The notes under the pieces are model-generated. The model ran no database searches. It saw only the letters and a list, made by a program, of their open reading frames with translations, and had not been told where the DNA came from. A program made the translations under genes and the position numbers. A stretch of 64,000 nt of DNA from positions 62,001 to 126,000 of the forward strand of contig QWDA01000003.1 of assembly GCA_003605175.1 (NCBI GenBank). Reading direction: 5' to 3'. The first letter of the stretch is position 1. Each line of letters starts with the position of its first letter. Below, in pieces: positions 48,125 to 56,811 of this stretch. The DNA comes from Paracoccaceae bacterium (GTDB lineage: Bacteria; Pseudomonadota; Alphaproteobacteria; Rhodobacterales; Rhodobacteraceae).

Positions 48125-49266
48125 CGCGCCTCCAGCCAGGCGGAACTCAGCCGCACATGCTTTATCGCGCGGCGGAAATACGTGTAGGCGAGATCGAGCC
48201 CGCCATCCGCCGTCACCGCCAGCGCTGGATAGGACATCTCGCGATTCCGGCCATCGGTCGAGTCGTTCGAGAGGCAGGTGCCCGGCCCGTCCTCGACGAC
48301 GATGCGCTTCGGGAAGGTCCGGCCGCCATCCCCGGACAGGCACAGCGTCATCGGCGCGCGCGGCACGCCCCAGACCGGGCTGCAGCCACCGGTCGCGTCG
48401 GGGCGCGGATCGTCCGCGCCAAGCTCGTCGTAGAGCGAGGCGCGCCGGGCGCCCGGATGCATCGCGGCGTTGACCGGATTGCAGGCCATCGCCACGCGCC
48501 CGTCCGGAAGCGCAACCGCCGCGATCGAGGAATTGTTGTTCGGCACATCCGTCGGCGCCGGCGCGGTCCAGGTCTCGCCGCCATCGGCGCTCTCGCTCCG
48601 GTGCACGAAATCGGCCTGCCGCCGCCGGTAGAACGCGGCCCAGCGGTCCCCGCCGAGCGGCACCAGCGTCATGTGTACCGATCCGACCGACCCCGGCACC
48701 TCGACCAGGCTCCAGCGCGCGCCGGAATCCCCGGAAATCGCCAGCGCGGCGGTGTCGTGGCTGCCGGTCCAGCGCGCGCCCGGCCGCGAGACGCAGCGGA
48801 ACAGCGGCAGGAGCCAGGCGCCGTCGCGCCGGACATGGATCGCGCCGCGGATGAAGCTGCCGCGCGGCAGGTCGAGATCGACCGGCACGGCGCCCGCCTC
48901 GCGCATCCGGACGCGGCAGGTGTCCTGGTTGCCGCCCTCCTGCGCGGTGTGCAGGATCAGCCGCCGGCCGTCCGGCGCGTCGAACTGGACCGGGTTCTGC
49001 TCGGAGCGGGCCGGGTCGTCGGACAGCCGTTCCGCCGCCGACCAGCCGGCGGGCTTCAGGGCCGAGCGCCAGATCGCGATGTCGGATTTGCCTTCCAGCG
49101 AGCCGCCGAACCACAGGCATCTGAGTTCGTCGGTGCCCGGCGCCAGGAAGGCGGCATGATTCTGGACGCAGGGCGAGGGGAGCAGGGCCTCGAACCGGCC
49201 GGGCTCGACCTCGACCAGCCGGCCATCCATCCGTTTGGCGATCTGGTCGGGCGTCGGGGCCGTCAT
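48121..49266 (-). CDS. Intracellular sialidase-fold (BNR repeat) protein
   Basis: 381 residues, six-bladed beta-propeller of the BNR_2/sialidase-like group. Asp-box motifs (SxDxGxxW) are seen at [16 protein letters not shown] and SGDGGRTF. An N-terminal block with an [11 protein letters not shown] stretch and conserved Arg ([23 protein letters not shown]) fits an acidic-sugar binding site. No signal peptide is present, so it is cytoplasmic, unlike most sialidases. It is first in the minus-strand operon with pdxA2. It may hydrolyse or isomerise an imported uronic or nonulosonic acid derivative. The activity is unproven. Confidence 0.8.
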   Translation of the reverse strand: MTAPTPDQIAKRMDGRLVEVEPGRFEALLPSPCVQNHAAFLAPGTDELRCLWFGGSLEGKSDIAIWRSALKPAGWSAAERLSDDPARSEQNPVQFDAPDGRRLILHTAQEGGNQDTCRVRMREAGAVPVDLDLPRGSFIRGAIHVRRDGAWLLPLFRCVSRPGARWTGSHDTAALAISGDSGARWSLVEVPGSVGSVHMTLVPLGGDRWAAFYRRRQADFVHRSESADGGETWTAPAPTDVPNNNSSIAAVALPDGRVAMACNPVNAAMHPGARRASLYDELGADDPRPDATGGCSPVWGVPRAPMTLCLSGDGGRTFPKRIVVEDGPGTCLSNDSTDGRNREMSYPALAVTADGGLDLAYTYFRRAIKHVRLSSAWLEAR

Positions 49267-49875
49267 CGAATCGAATACCTTGATCGGGCAGGGCTGACCC
49301 GTCGGGTATCGAGTCTGGAAACAAAGTTGTCAAGTTGGCATTGTTAACTTGATCGCGACTTCCGCGCCGTATTCGAATCCAACTATCGGAATTTGCGTGC
49401 ATAAAATCCCATCATCCAGAATCATGGGTCGGGACGTCGTTCTGATTTGACAAATTTACCGGTCCGTATGAGAGTTCTGGGGGCCCGCACCGGCGGGTCT
49501 GGGGAACGAGGCGCCGTCCACGCATGGGATTTGCCGCAAGCTCCGATGGGTCCGGGCGCACCGCGCTCATGGTCGCGCCGCTCGCCGGCGTCACCCCGCA
49601 CGCCCGGACGGGCGGTGTCGTGAATTTCGCCGCAACGCGGCCGGTGGCGCGAAGCGCGCGCAGCCGGAGAGACCGCGCGACATGACCGCTTGCCAGGGCA
49701 TCCCGGGATCAACCGCCGCACGAAATGCGCGCACCAAATCCAACTTTGGAGTGAATTTCACGGCTGATGCCCGTACTCCTTCGGCGGGGCCGGTCCATTC
49801 GAGGGATGGACAGGGGCCGGTGAAGGCAGCGGGAGGAGCAGAAGCTGCCAACACTTGGGATAAGGGAGGAACCAG
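49267..49875. other. 609-bp divergent regulatory region
   Basis: Noncoding space between the minus-strand sialidase/pdxA2 operon and the plus-strand ABC importer operon. It is locally A/T-rich at 49320-49460, where the promoters probably lie, and GC-rich afterwards. A weak hairpin GGCCCGC/GCGGGTC is at about 49493-49510. A frame from 49682 ending on the importer start codon has no convincing coding character. An AAGGGAGGAA ribosome site lies at the right end for the importer gene. Confidence 0.5.
49330..49352. promoter_or_regulatory. Inverted-repeat operator candidate
   Basis: Perfect 7-bp arms TCAAGTT and AACTTGA separated by 9 bp, 64-86 bp upstream of the sialidase-fold gene on the minus strand. 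Size and spacing suit a dimeric regulator such as the GntR proteins encoded at 43482 or 56082. Confidence 0.45.
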
Positions 49876-51378
49876 ATGAGCCCAAGACTTTCTCGCGTTG
49901 CCGCGATCCTGATGGCCACCACCGCGGGTTTCGCGGCCAGCGCCCAGGATGCCGTCACCATCGTGCTGTCCGAGGAGCTCGAAAACGTCGAGCCCTGCAT
50001 GGCGTCGAAATCGAATATCGGCCGCGTCATCCTGCAGAACGTGTCCGAAACCCTGACCGAGCTGGTGCCGGGCTCCGGCCTGCAGCCGCGCCTGGCGGAA
50101 AGCTGGGAAGACATGGGCGGCGGCACCTGGCGGTTCCACCTGCGCAAGGACGTGACCTTTTCCGACGGCACCGCCTTCGATCCCGGCGACGTGGTCTTCT
50201 CGCTCGCGCGGAACAAGTCCGACAAGTTCGTCTGCGAGATCGGCGCCAAGTATTACGGCGGCATGGAGCTGTCGGCGAAGGTGGTGGGCGACAGCACCAT
50301 CGACATCACCTCCGATCCGGCCCAGCCGATCCTGCCGCTGCTGATGTCGACCCTCACGGTGCTGCCGTCCGAAGCGAATCCCGACGCCTTCGTCGATCTT
50401 CCGGTCGGCACCGGCCCCTACACGTTCGACGAGTACAATCGCGGCGAGAACATCAAGCTCTCGGCCCGCGACGATTACTGGGGCGGCGCGCCGACGGTGA
50501 AGACCGCGACCTATGTGTTCCGCTCCGAAAGCGCCGTCCGCGCGGCGATGGTCGCGGCGGGCGAGGCCGATATCGCACCCAACATCGCGCTGCAGGACGC
50601 GACCGATCCCGCGACGGATTACAGCTATCCGAACTCGGAAACCGTCTACATGCGGCTCGACACCCAAACCGCGCCGCTCGACGACGTGCGGGTCCGCCAG
50701 GCGCTGAACCTTGCCGTCGACAAGGAGGCCTTCGTAGGCACGATCCTCGCGCCCGGCACGCTGCTCGCGACCGGCATGACCCCGCCTTCGACGATCGGCT
50801 ACAACCACGACCTCCAGCCCTATCCCTACGACCTCGAGAAGGCGAAGGCGCTTCTGGAGGAGGCCAGGGCCGATGGCGTTCCCGTCGATACCGAGATCCT
50901 CGTGATCGGCCGTCTGGAGAACTTCGCCAACGTCACCGAGACGATGGAAGCGCTGACCGCCATGTGGCAGGACGCGGGCTTCAACGTGAATCTGCAGATG
51001 GTCGAAACCGCGGAGTGGAACGAGTACTACTCCAAGCCCTTCGTCACCGGCAAAGGCCCGATCATCGTCGAGGCGCAGCACGACAACGCGAACGGCGACC
51101 CGGTGTTCTCGATGTTCTTCAAATACGCCTGCGACGGCGCGCAGTCGGGCGTCTGCGACACCAAGCTCGACGAAAGGATCGCCGCCGCGACCGCCGCGAC
51201 CGGGGACCAGCGCGAGGGCCTCTGGGAAGACACCTTCGCCTATGTCTTCAACGATCTCGTGGCGGACGTGTTCCTGTGGCACATGGTCGGCTTCACCCGC
51301 GTGAACGAGCGGCTCGACTTCCAGCCGACGATCCGGACGAACTCCGAACTGCAGCTCTCGCAGATCGAGTTCAAGTAA
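49876..51378 (+). CDS. Peptide-type ABC substrate-binding protein (SBP family 5)
   Basis: 500 residues. Signal peptide about 1-23 (AGFAASAQD). Family-5 features: LQPRLAESWEDMGGGTWRF, FHLRKDVTFSDGTAFDPGDV, LPVGTGPYTFDEY and DDVRVRQALNLAVDKEAF. Cys pairs (VEPCMAS, FVCEIG, YACDGAQSGVCD) may form disulfides. Opp-type binding proteins next to sugar-acid enzymes often bind oligosaccharides or acidic sugars rather than peptides. Strong AAGGGAGGAA ribosome site. Confidence 0.9.
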   Translation: MSPRLSRVAAILMATTAGFAASAQDAVTIVLSEELENVEPCMASKSNIGRVILQNVSETLTELVPGSGLQPRLAESWEDMGGGTWRFHLRKDVTFSDGTAFDPGDVVFSLARNKSDKFVCEIGAKYYGGMELSAKVVGDSTIDITSDPAQPILPLLMSTLTVLPSEANPDAFVDLPVGTGPYTFDEYNRGENIKLSARDDYWGGAPTVKTATYVFRSESAVRAAMVAAGEADIAPNIALQDATDPATDYSYPNSETVYMRLDTQTAPLDDVRVRQALNLAVDKEAFVGTILAPGTLLATGMTPPSTIGYNHDLQPYPYDLEKAKALLEEARADGVPVDTEILVIGRLENFANVTETMEALTAMWQDAGFNVNLQMVETAEWNEYYSKPFVTGKGPIIVEAQHDNANGDPVFSMFFKYACDGAQSGVCDTKLDERIAAATAATGDQREGLWEDTFAYVFNDLVADVFLWHMVGFTRVNERLDFQPTIRTNSELQLSQIEFK

Positions 51379-51435
51379 CGTCCTCCCCGGGGGCGGCCCG
51401 CGCCGCCCCCCCCTCACGCCGGAACCGGGGCAGCC

Positions 51436-52350
51436 ATGATATCCTTCCTGGGAAAACGTGCCGTCGCCAGTGCCGTCTCGCTGATCGGGCTGATCGTCCT
51501 GGTCTTCTTCCTGTCCCGGCTCACCGGCGATCCGACCAACCTCTACCTCCCCGTCGACGCCTCGCTCGAAAGCCGCGCGCGGTTTCGCGAGATCAACGGG
51601 CTCGACGATCCGCTGATCGTCCAGTTCTTCCGCTACGCGGGCGACATCATCCGCCTCGACTTCGGCGTTTCGGTCCGCCGCGGAGAGCCCGCCATCGACG
51701 CCGTGCTCAGGGCCTTCGAATGGACGCTCTGGCTTGCCGTCATCACCATGACGCTGGTCACCGCCGCCGCGATCCTCGTCGGTGCGCTGGCCGCCTTCCG
51801 CGTCGGCGGCGTGTTCGACCGGATCGCGACCTTCTTCTCGCTGATCGGCGCGAGCGCGCCCGATTTCTGGATCGCCATCGTCGCCATCGTCGTCTTCTCG
51901 GTGACGTTCGGCTGGGTGCCGACCTCGGGCACCGGCACCGTCATGCACTGGATCCTGCCGGTCGCCGTGCTGTTCATCCGGCCGTTCGGGCTGATCCTGC
52001 AGGTGGTGCGCGGCTCGATGATCTCGACGCTGAGCTCGGCCTACGTGAAGACCGCGCGGGCGAAGGGCGTGAAGAACCGGCCGATCATCTTCGTCCACGC
52101 GCTCCGGAACGCGATGCTGCCGGTCATCACCGTGATCGGCGACCAGGCGGCGGCGCTGCTGAACGGCGCGGTGGTGGTCGAGACGATCTTCGGCTTCCCC
52201 GGCGTCGGCAAGCTGATGATCGATTCGATCCTGCAGCGCGATTTCACCGTGGTCCTGGCGGCGATCTTCGTCACCGCCGTCGCGATCTTCCTGATGAACA
52301 TCCTGATCGACATCCTCTACGCGGTGCTCGATCCCCGAATCCGGTACTGA
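51436..52350 (+). CDS. Peptide-type ABC permease (DppB type)
   Basis: 304 residues with six membrane helices. FLGKRAVASAVSLIGLIVLVFFL opens the first helix, the coupling region is YVKTARAKGVKNRPIIFVHALRNAMLPV, and the C-terminal VVVETIFGFPGVGKLMIDSILQRD is diagnostic of DppB/OppB. It starts 57 bp after the binding protein, a gap containing only a GC-rich spacer. Confidence 0.92.
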   Translation: MISFLGKRAVASAVSLIGLIVLVFFLSRLTGDPTNLYLPVDASLESRARFREINGLDDPLIVQFFRYAGDIIRLDFGVSVRRGEPAIDAVLRAFEWTLWLAVITMTLVTAAAILVGALAAFRVGGVFDRIATFFSLIGASAPDFWIAIVAIVVFSVTFGWVPTSGTGTVMHWILPVAVLFIRPFGLILQVVRGSMISTLSSAYVKTARAKGVKNRPIIFVHALRNAMLPVITVIGDQAAALLNGAVVVETIFGFPGVGKLMIDSILQRDFTVVLAAIFVTAVAIFLMNILIDILYAVLDPRIRY

Positions 52351-52353
52351 CCC

Positions 52354-53271
52354 ATGGCCGTTGCCGAGACCGGGGCCCCGATCCCCGAGCCGCCGCATCC
52401 CGCCCTGCAGATCCTGCGCATGCTCTGGCGCGACAAGTTCGCCTTCGCCGCCACGCTGTTTCTGCTCGTGGTGATCTTCTGCGCGATCTTCGGGCCGATG
52501 CTGTTCGAAGACGTCGCCACCAGGCAGAACCTGCGCGGCCGGAACGCGGCGCCGTTCGATTTCTCGAAGGACTGGAGCTTCTGGCTCGGCGGCGACGCGC
52601 TGGGCCGGCCGCTCCTGGCCCGCATCATCGTCGCCGCGCAGAACACCATCACGGTCGCGGCCGGCGCGGTGGCCTGCTCGCTCGCCATCGGCACCGCGCT
52701 CGGGCTGGTCGCGGGCTACACCTCGAGGGGGCTCAGCCAGGTGATCATGCGGCTCGCCGACGTGATCATGTCCTTCCCGTCGCTGCTCCTCGCGGTGATC
52801 GTGCTCTACATGCTGGAGCCCTCTGTCGGAAACCTGATCATCGTGCTCGCGATCACCCGGATCCCGGTCTATCTCAGAACCTCGCGCGCGGAGGTGCTGG
52901 AGGTGCGCGAGCGGATGTTCGTCCAGGCCGCTCAGGTCATGGGCGCGTCGACCGGGCGGATCGTCTTCCGCCACATCCTGCCCGTGGTGTTCCCGACGCT
53001 GATCACCATCGCGACGCTCGATTTCGCCGTCGTGATGCTGGCAGAAAGCTCGCTCTCCTTTCTTGGCATCGGCATCCAGCCGCCGGAAATCACCTGGGGC
53101 CTGATGGTCAGTCAGGGCCGGCCCTATCTCACCAGCGCCTGGTGGCTCTCGTTCTGGCCGGGCCTCGCGATCATCCTGACCACCCTGTCGCTGAACCTGC
53201 TCTCGAACTGGATGCGCACCGCACTCGACCCGGTGCAGCGCTGGCGGCTCGAGACCAGGAGGGAATCGTGA
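52354..53271 (+). CDS. Peptide-type ABC permease (DppC type)
   Basis: 305 residues. The N-terminal OppC-type helix (FAFAATLFLLVVIFCAIFG) is followed by the LGGDALGRPLLARII motif and five helices. The coupling loop is RTSRAEVLEVRERMFVQAAQVMGAS, then ESSLSFLGIGIQPPEITWG, a family hallmark. It lies 3 bp after the DppB-type gene. Confidence 0.92.
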   Translation: MAVAETGAPIPEPPHPALQILRMLWRDKFAFAATLFLLVVIFCAIFGPMLFEDVATRQNLRGRNAAPFDFSKDWSFWLGGDALGRPLLARIIVAAQNTITVAAGAVACSLAIGTALGLVAGYTSRGLSQVIMRLADVIMSFPSLLLAVIVLYMLEPSVGNLIIVLAITRIPVYLRTSRAEVLEVRERMFVQAAQVMGASTGRIVFRHILPVVFPTLITIATLDFAVVMLAESSLSFLGIGIQPPEITWGLMVSQGRPYLTSAWWLSFWPGLAIILTTLSLNLLSNWMRTALDPVQRWRLETRRES

Positions 53272-54902
53272 TGGCCGCGCCGCTGCTCGAAATCCGCGAC
53301 CTCTCCGTCGATTTCCACACCGCGCAGGGCAACCTCCACGCGGTCAGGAACGTCTCCTGGCATCTCGACCGCGGCGAGACGCTGGCCATCCTCGGCGAAA
53401 GCGGCTCGGGCAAATCGGTCTCGGCCAGCGCGATCATGAACCTGATCGATTGCCCGCCGGGCAGGATCGCCTCGGGCGAGATCCTGTTCGAGGGCCGCGA
53501 CCTGCTGAAGATGTCCGGAGAGGAACGGCGCCGGATCAACGGCAAGCGGATCGCGATGATCTTCCAGGATCCGCTCAGCCACCTGAACCCGGTCTACACC
53601 GTCGGCTTCCAGATCGCCGAGATGATGACCGCCCATGGCCTGCCGAAGGCCGAGGCGCGGGCCCGGACGCTGGAGCTGCTCGAGCGCGTTGGAATCCCAG
53701 ATTTCCGGACCAGGATCGACGCCTATCCGCACCAGTTCTCCGGCGGCCAGCGGCAACGGCTGATGATCGCGATGGCGCTGGCGCTGAAACCCGACATCCT
53801 GATCGCCGACGAGCCCACCACGGCGCTCGACGTGACGGTACAGGCGCAGATCCTGGCGCTTCTCGAGGAGCTTCAGAACGAGACCGGCATGGGTCTCCTG
53901 CTCATCACCCACGATCTCGGTGTGGTGGCCGAAGTGGCGGACCGCGTGGTGGTGATGAATTCCGGCCAGATCGTCGAGACCGGCAGCGCGGCCGAGGTTT
54001 ACCGCAGCCCGCACCACCCCTACACGAAGAAACTGATCGCCGCCGTGCCCGGCACCGGCGCGATGGCCGACCCGCTGAAGACCGGCGTCGAGGTGCTGCT
54101 CGACGTGAAGGGCTTCAGCAAGCATTACGGCGATTTCGTCGCGCTCGACGGAGCGACGCTGTCGGTCCTGTCGGGCGAGACCGTCGCCATCGTCGGCGAA
54201 TCGGGCTCGGGCAAATCGACCCTCGCCAGGGCGCTCCTCCGGCTCACCGAACCCACTTCGGGCGAAGCCTGCTTTGGCGGCCGCGACCTCGTGACGATCC
54301 CGCCGAAGGAGCTCTTCGCGCTCCGCCGCGAGATCCAGATGGTGTTCCAGGATCCCAGCCAGTCGCTCAATCCGCGCATGACGGTCTTCGAGATCGTCGC
54401 CGAGGCCTTCGCGATCCACCCCGAGATCCTTCCCAGGGCGCAATGGAAGGACCGGGTGTGCGAGCTTCTCGAACAGGTCGGCCTCGACGCCAGCCACATG
54501 CGCCGCTACCCGCACCAGTTCTCCGGCGGCCAGCGGCAGCGGATCGCCATCGCCCGCGCACTGGCCCTCCAGCCCAAGCTCATCATCTGCGACGAGGCGG
54601 TCTCGGCGCTCGACGTCTCGATCCAGGCCCAGGTGATCGCCCTCCTGCGATCCCTGCAGGACGCGCTCGGCCTCAGCTATCTCTTCATCGCCCACGATCT
54701 GCCGCTGGTCCGCGATTTCGCGCACCGGGTGGTGGTCATGCAGGGCGGGCGGATCGTCGAACAGGGGCCGGTCGCCCGGATCTTCGACGCGCCCCGCGAG
54801 GCCTACACGCGGAACCTGATCGCCGCGAGCCTGAGCCCCGACCCCGAGATCCAGGCCGCGCGCCGGGCCGGCCGAAGGCTGCACGCGGAGGCCGGGCGAT
54901 GA
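53271..54902 (+). CDS. Fused peptide-type ABC ATPase (DppD-DppF)
   Basis: 543 residues with two complete nucleotide-binding domains. Domain 1: Walker A GESGSGKS near residue 45, FSGGQRQR signature, Walker [14 protein letters not shown]. Domain 2: Walker [18 protein letters not shown], Walker [14 protein letters not shown] (Ala-Val replaces the usual Pro-Thr). The oligopeptide-specific extension [13 protein letters not shown] follows domain 1, and REAYTRNLI is at the end. The ATG shares its A with the previous stop and has an AGGAGGGA ribosome site. Confidence 0.93.
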   Translation: MAAPLLEIRDLSVDFHTAQGNLHAVRNVSWHLDRGETLAILGESGSGKSVSASAIMNLIDCPPGRIASGEILFEGRDLLKMSGEERRRINGKRIAMIFQDPLSHLNPVYTVGFQIAEMMTAHGLPKAEARARTLELLERVGIPDFRTRIDAYPHQFSGGQRQRLMIAMALALKPDILIADEPTTALDVTVQAQILALLEELQNETGMGLLLITHDLGVVAEVADRVVVMNSGQIVETGSAAEVYRSPHHPYTKKLIAAVPGTGAMADPLKTGVEVLLDVKGFSKHYGDFVALDGATLSVLSGETVAIVGESGSGKSTLARALLRLTEPTSGEACFGGRDLVTIPPKELFALRREIQMVFQDPSQSLNPRMTVFEIVAEAFAIHPEILPRAQWKDRVCELLEQVGLDASHMRRYPHQFSGGQRQRIAIARALALQPKLIICDEAVSALDVSIQAQVIALLRSLQDALGLSYLFIAHDLPLVRDFAHRVVVMQGGRIVEQGPVARIFDAPREAYTRNLIAASLSPDPEIQAARRAGRRLHAEAGR

Positions 54903-55045
54903 CCGGGCGCGACCTTCTCGTCAAGTACCCGCTCCGGCCGGGCGCCATGGCGCAGCTCGTCGTCGACAACCTCGCGGCGCATTTCGCCGGCAGGCCGCTT
55001 CTGACACCGGTCGGCGATCCCGCCGGGGCGGGCGCGCCGCGATGA
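54899..55045 (+). pseudogene. 48-codon frame resembling a 2-hydroxyacid dehydrogenase C-terminus
   Basis: The frame begins on an ATG overlapping the ATPase stop and ends overlapping the DUF475 start, so it is translated in register with the operon. Its second half, MAQLVVDNLAAHFAGRPLL, looks like the terminal helix of D-2-hydroxyacid dehydrogenases (NLxxxxxGxPLLxxV). All catalytic and NAD-binding parts are absent. It is best read as the remnant of a deleted dehydrogenase gene. A small functional peptide is the alternative. A full-length paralogue is at 56812. Confidence 0.45.
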
Positions 55046-56085
55046 CGGCGATCCTGCGTTATTTCTTCTGGCCCTTCGCCTTCACCCTCGCGGGCCTGGC
55101 GCTGAGCTTCTGGCTTGGCTGGGCCGCCACCGGGGCGCTCTCCGGCGCGCTCTCCTTCCTGCTGATCGGCGCGGTGCTCGCCATCCTCGAGATCTCGCTC
55201 AGCTTCGACAACGCCATCGTCAACGCGAACAAGCTCAAGGACATGCGGCCGGAATGGCAGCGCCGCTTCCTGACCTGGGGCATCGTGATCGCCGTCTTCG
55301 GCATGCGGATCGTGTTTCCCGTCGCCGTGGTCGCCATCGCCGCCCGGATCGGCCCCCTGGAGGCGGTCCATCTCGCCGCGAAGGACCCGCGCGAATACGC
55401 GCGGATCATGGACGAGGCGCATGTCTCGATCGCGGCCTTCGGCGGCACCTTCCTGATGATGGTCGCGCTCAGCTTCTTCATCGACGGCGAGAAGGAGGTG
55501 GACTGGTTCGGCCATGTCGAGCGCCGGTTCCGCGACTGGGCCGCCTTTCACGGGCTGGCCACCGGCATCGTCCTGGCCATCGTGCTCGTCTTCACCGTCT
55601 GCGTCGACCTGCGCCACAGCGCCGAGTTCCTCTTCGCCGCGGTGACGGGGCTGCTCACCTTCCTCGCGGTCGAGCTTCTGGGGCAGGCGCTCGACAGCTC
55701 GGAGGAGACGCGGCACCTCTCGGCCTCCGGCGGCTTCGGCGCGTTCCTCTATCTCGAGGTACTCGACGGCAGCTTCTCCTTCGACGGGGTCATCGGAGCC
55801 TTCGCGCTCACCCAGAACCTGTTCCTCATCGCCATCGGGCTCGGGATCGGCGCGCTCTATGTGCGGACCATGACGATCATGCTGGTGGAGCGGCAGGCAC
55901 TGACCCAGTTCCGCTACCTGGAGCACGGCGCCTTCTACTCGATCCTCGCGCTTTCGGTGATCATGTTCGCCCAGTCGATCTGGACTATCCCCGAACTGGT
56001 GACCGGTCTGATCGGGGCCTGCCTGATCGGGCTCTCGTTCCTGGCCTCGATCCGCTACAACCGGGCCGCAGAGGGGTCCCGATGA
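55042..56085 (+). CDS. DUF475 (TerC-superfamily) integral membrane protein
   Basis: 347 residues with about nine membrane helices. Two acidic intramembrane motifs of the TerC/DUF475 group are clear: LEISLSFDNAIVNANKL near residue 50 and LEVLDGSFSFDGVIGAF near 240, which probably bind a metal ion. TerC relatives are linked to metal-ion efflux (often manganese) and tellurite resistance. Its place between a peptide-type importer and a GntR gene, ATGA-coupled on both sides, is unexpected for that role. Confidence 0.82.
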   Translation: MTAILRYFFWPFAFTLAGLALSFWLGWAATGALSGALSFLLIGAVLAILEISLSFDNAIVNANKLKDMRPEWQRRFLTWGIVIAVFGMRIVFPVAVVAIAARIGPLEAVHLAAKDPREYARIMDEAHVSIAAFGGTFLMMVALSFFIDGEKEVDWFGHVERRFRDWAAFHGLATGIVLAIVLVFTVCVDLRHSAEFLFAAVTGLLTFLAVELLGQALDSSEETRHLSASGGFGAFLYLEVLDGSFSFDGVIGAFALTQNLFLIAIGLGIGALYVRTMTIMLVERQALTQFRYLEHGAFYSILALSVIMFAQSIWTIPELVTGLIGACLIGLSFLASIRYNRAAEGSR

Positions 56086-56810
56086 CGACAAGACGCGCGC
56101 TCTGGATGCAGAAACTGGCCGAGGAAGTGGTCCGCGGCGTCACCGCACGCGTCGAATCCGGGGAAACCCCGCCGGGAACCCTGCTCGGCGCCAGCGAGGA
56201 CATCGCGCGCGATTACGTGACCGGGATCGGCGTGGTGGAGCGCGCCCTCGAAGACCTCGAAGACGCCGGCGTGGTCACCGTCGGCCCCGAGGGCAATGTC
56301 GTCGTCGCCGGGCCGCCCCTGCCGTCACCGGGATTCGCGCTGAGCCGGGACGACCTGGCGCAGCTTCCCGACGTGATCGCGATCCTCGAACTGCGCCTGG
56401 GGCTCGAGGCCGAAGCGGTGGCGCTCGCCGCCGCGCGCCGGACAGAGCCGCAGCTCGCCGAGATCCGTGCCGCGGCCGAAAGCCACGCGGCAGCGGCGGG
56501 GCAGGGCGAAAGGCCGGCGCAGGCCGATTTCCGCTTTCACCGCGCCATCGCCTCGGCCAGCGGCAACGGCTACATCCTCGAGCTCCTGGACTATCTCGGG
56601 CCGCTCCTGATCCCGCGGATGCGGATCCCGATGCCGGTCGAGAGCGGCGCCGGGGACCGGAACCTGGCCGCCTCGATCCGCGAACACGCGGCGATCGTCG
56701 CGGCGATCGAGGGCCGGGACGTCGCCGGCGCGCGCCAGGCGATGCACGCCCATCTGCAGCGCACCATCGACCTCCTGAACGGGTTCGGCCCGGCCGGGAA
56801 CGGCGCCTGA
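56082..56810 (+). CDS. GntR family (FCD) transcriptional regulator
   Basis: 242 residues. The N-terminal winged helix is present but divergent (LAEEVVRGVTARVESGETPPGTLLG, DYVTGIGVVERALEDLEDAGVV): the usual SRxPVREAL recognition helix is not conserved. The FCD domain is standard (ILELRLGLEAEAVALAAARR, ADFRFHRAIASAS, REHAAIVAAI). It is co-transcribed with the importer and the dehydrogenase it probably controls. Confidence 0.85.
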   Translation: MTTRRALWMQKLAEEVVRGVTARVESGETPPGTLLGASEDIARDYVTGIGVVERALEDLEDAGVVTVGPEGNVVVAGPPLPSPGFALSRDDLAQLPDVIAILELRLGLEAEAVALAAARRTEPQLAEIRAAAESHAAAAGQGERPAQADFRFHRAIASASGNGYILELLDYLGPLLIPRMRIPMPVESGAGDRNLAASIREHAAIVAAIEGRDVAGARQAMHAHLQRTIDLLNGFGPAGNGA

Positions 56811-56811
56811 G

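Noticed and set aside
49447-49472. TTGACA and TATGAG as a sigma-70 promoter
   Set aside because: The spacing is only 14 bp, too short for a normal promoter.
49682-49879. 65-codon plus frame ending on the importer start codon
   Set aside because: The start has no ribosome site, composition is like the surrounding intergenic DNA, and no domain is visible.
49591-52974. Very long minus-strand frame (over 1,100 codons)
   Set aside because: It is antisense to the binding protein and permease genes, is dominated by Arg, Gly, His, Asp and Glu, and has no domain. It arises from GC-rich codons on the other strand.
50964-53270. Plus-strand open frame continuing upstream of the fused ATPase
   Set aside because: This part lies out of frame over the binding-protein and permease genes and is Arg/Pro-rich. 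Only the part from 53271 is a real protein.
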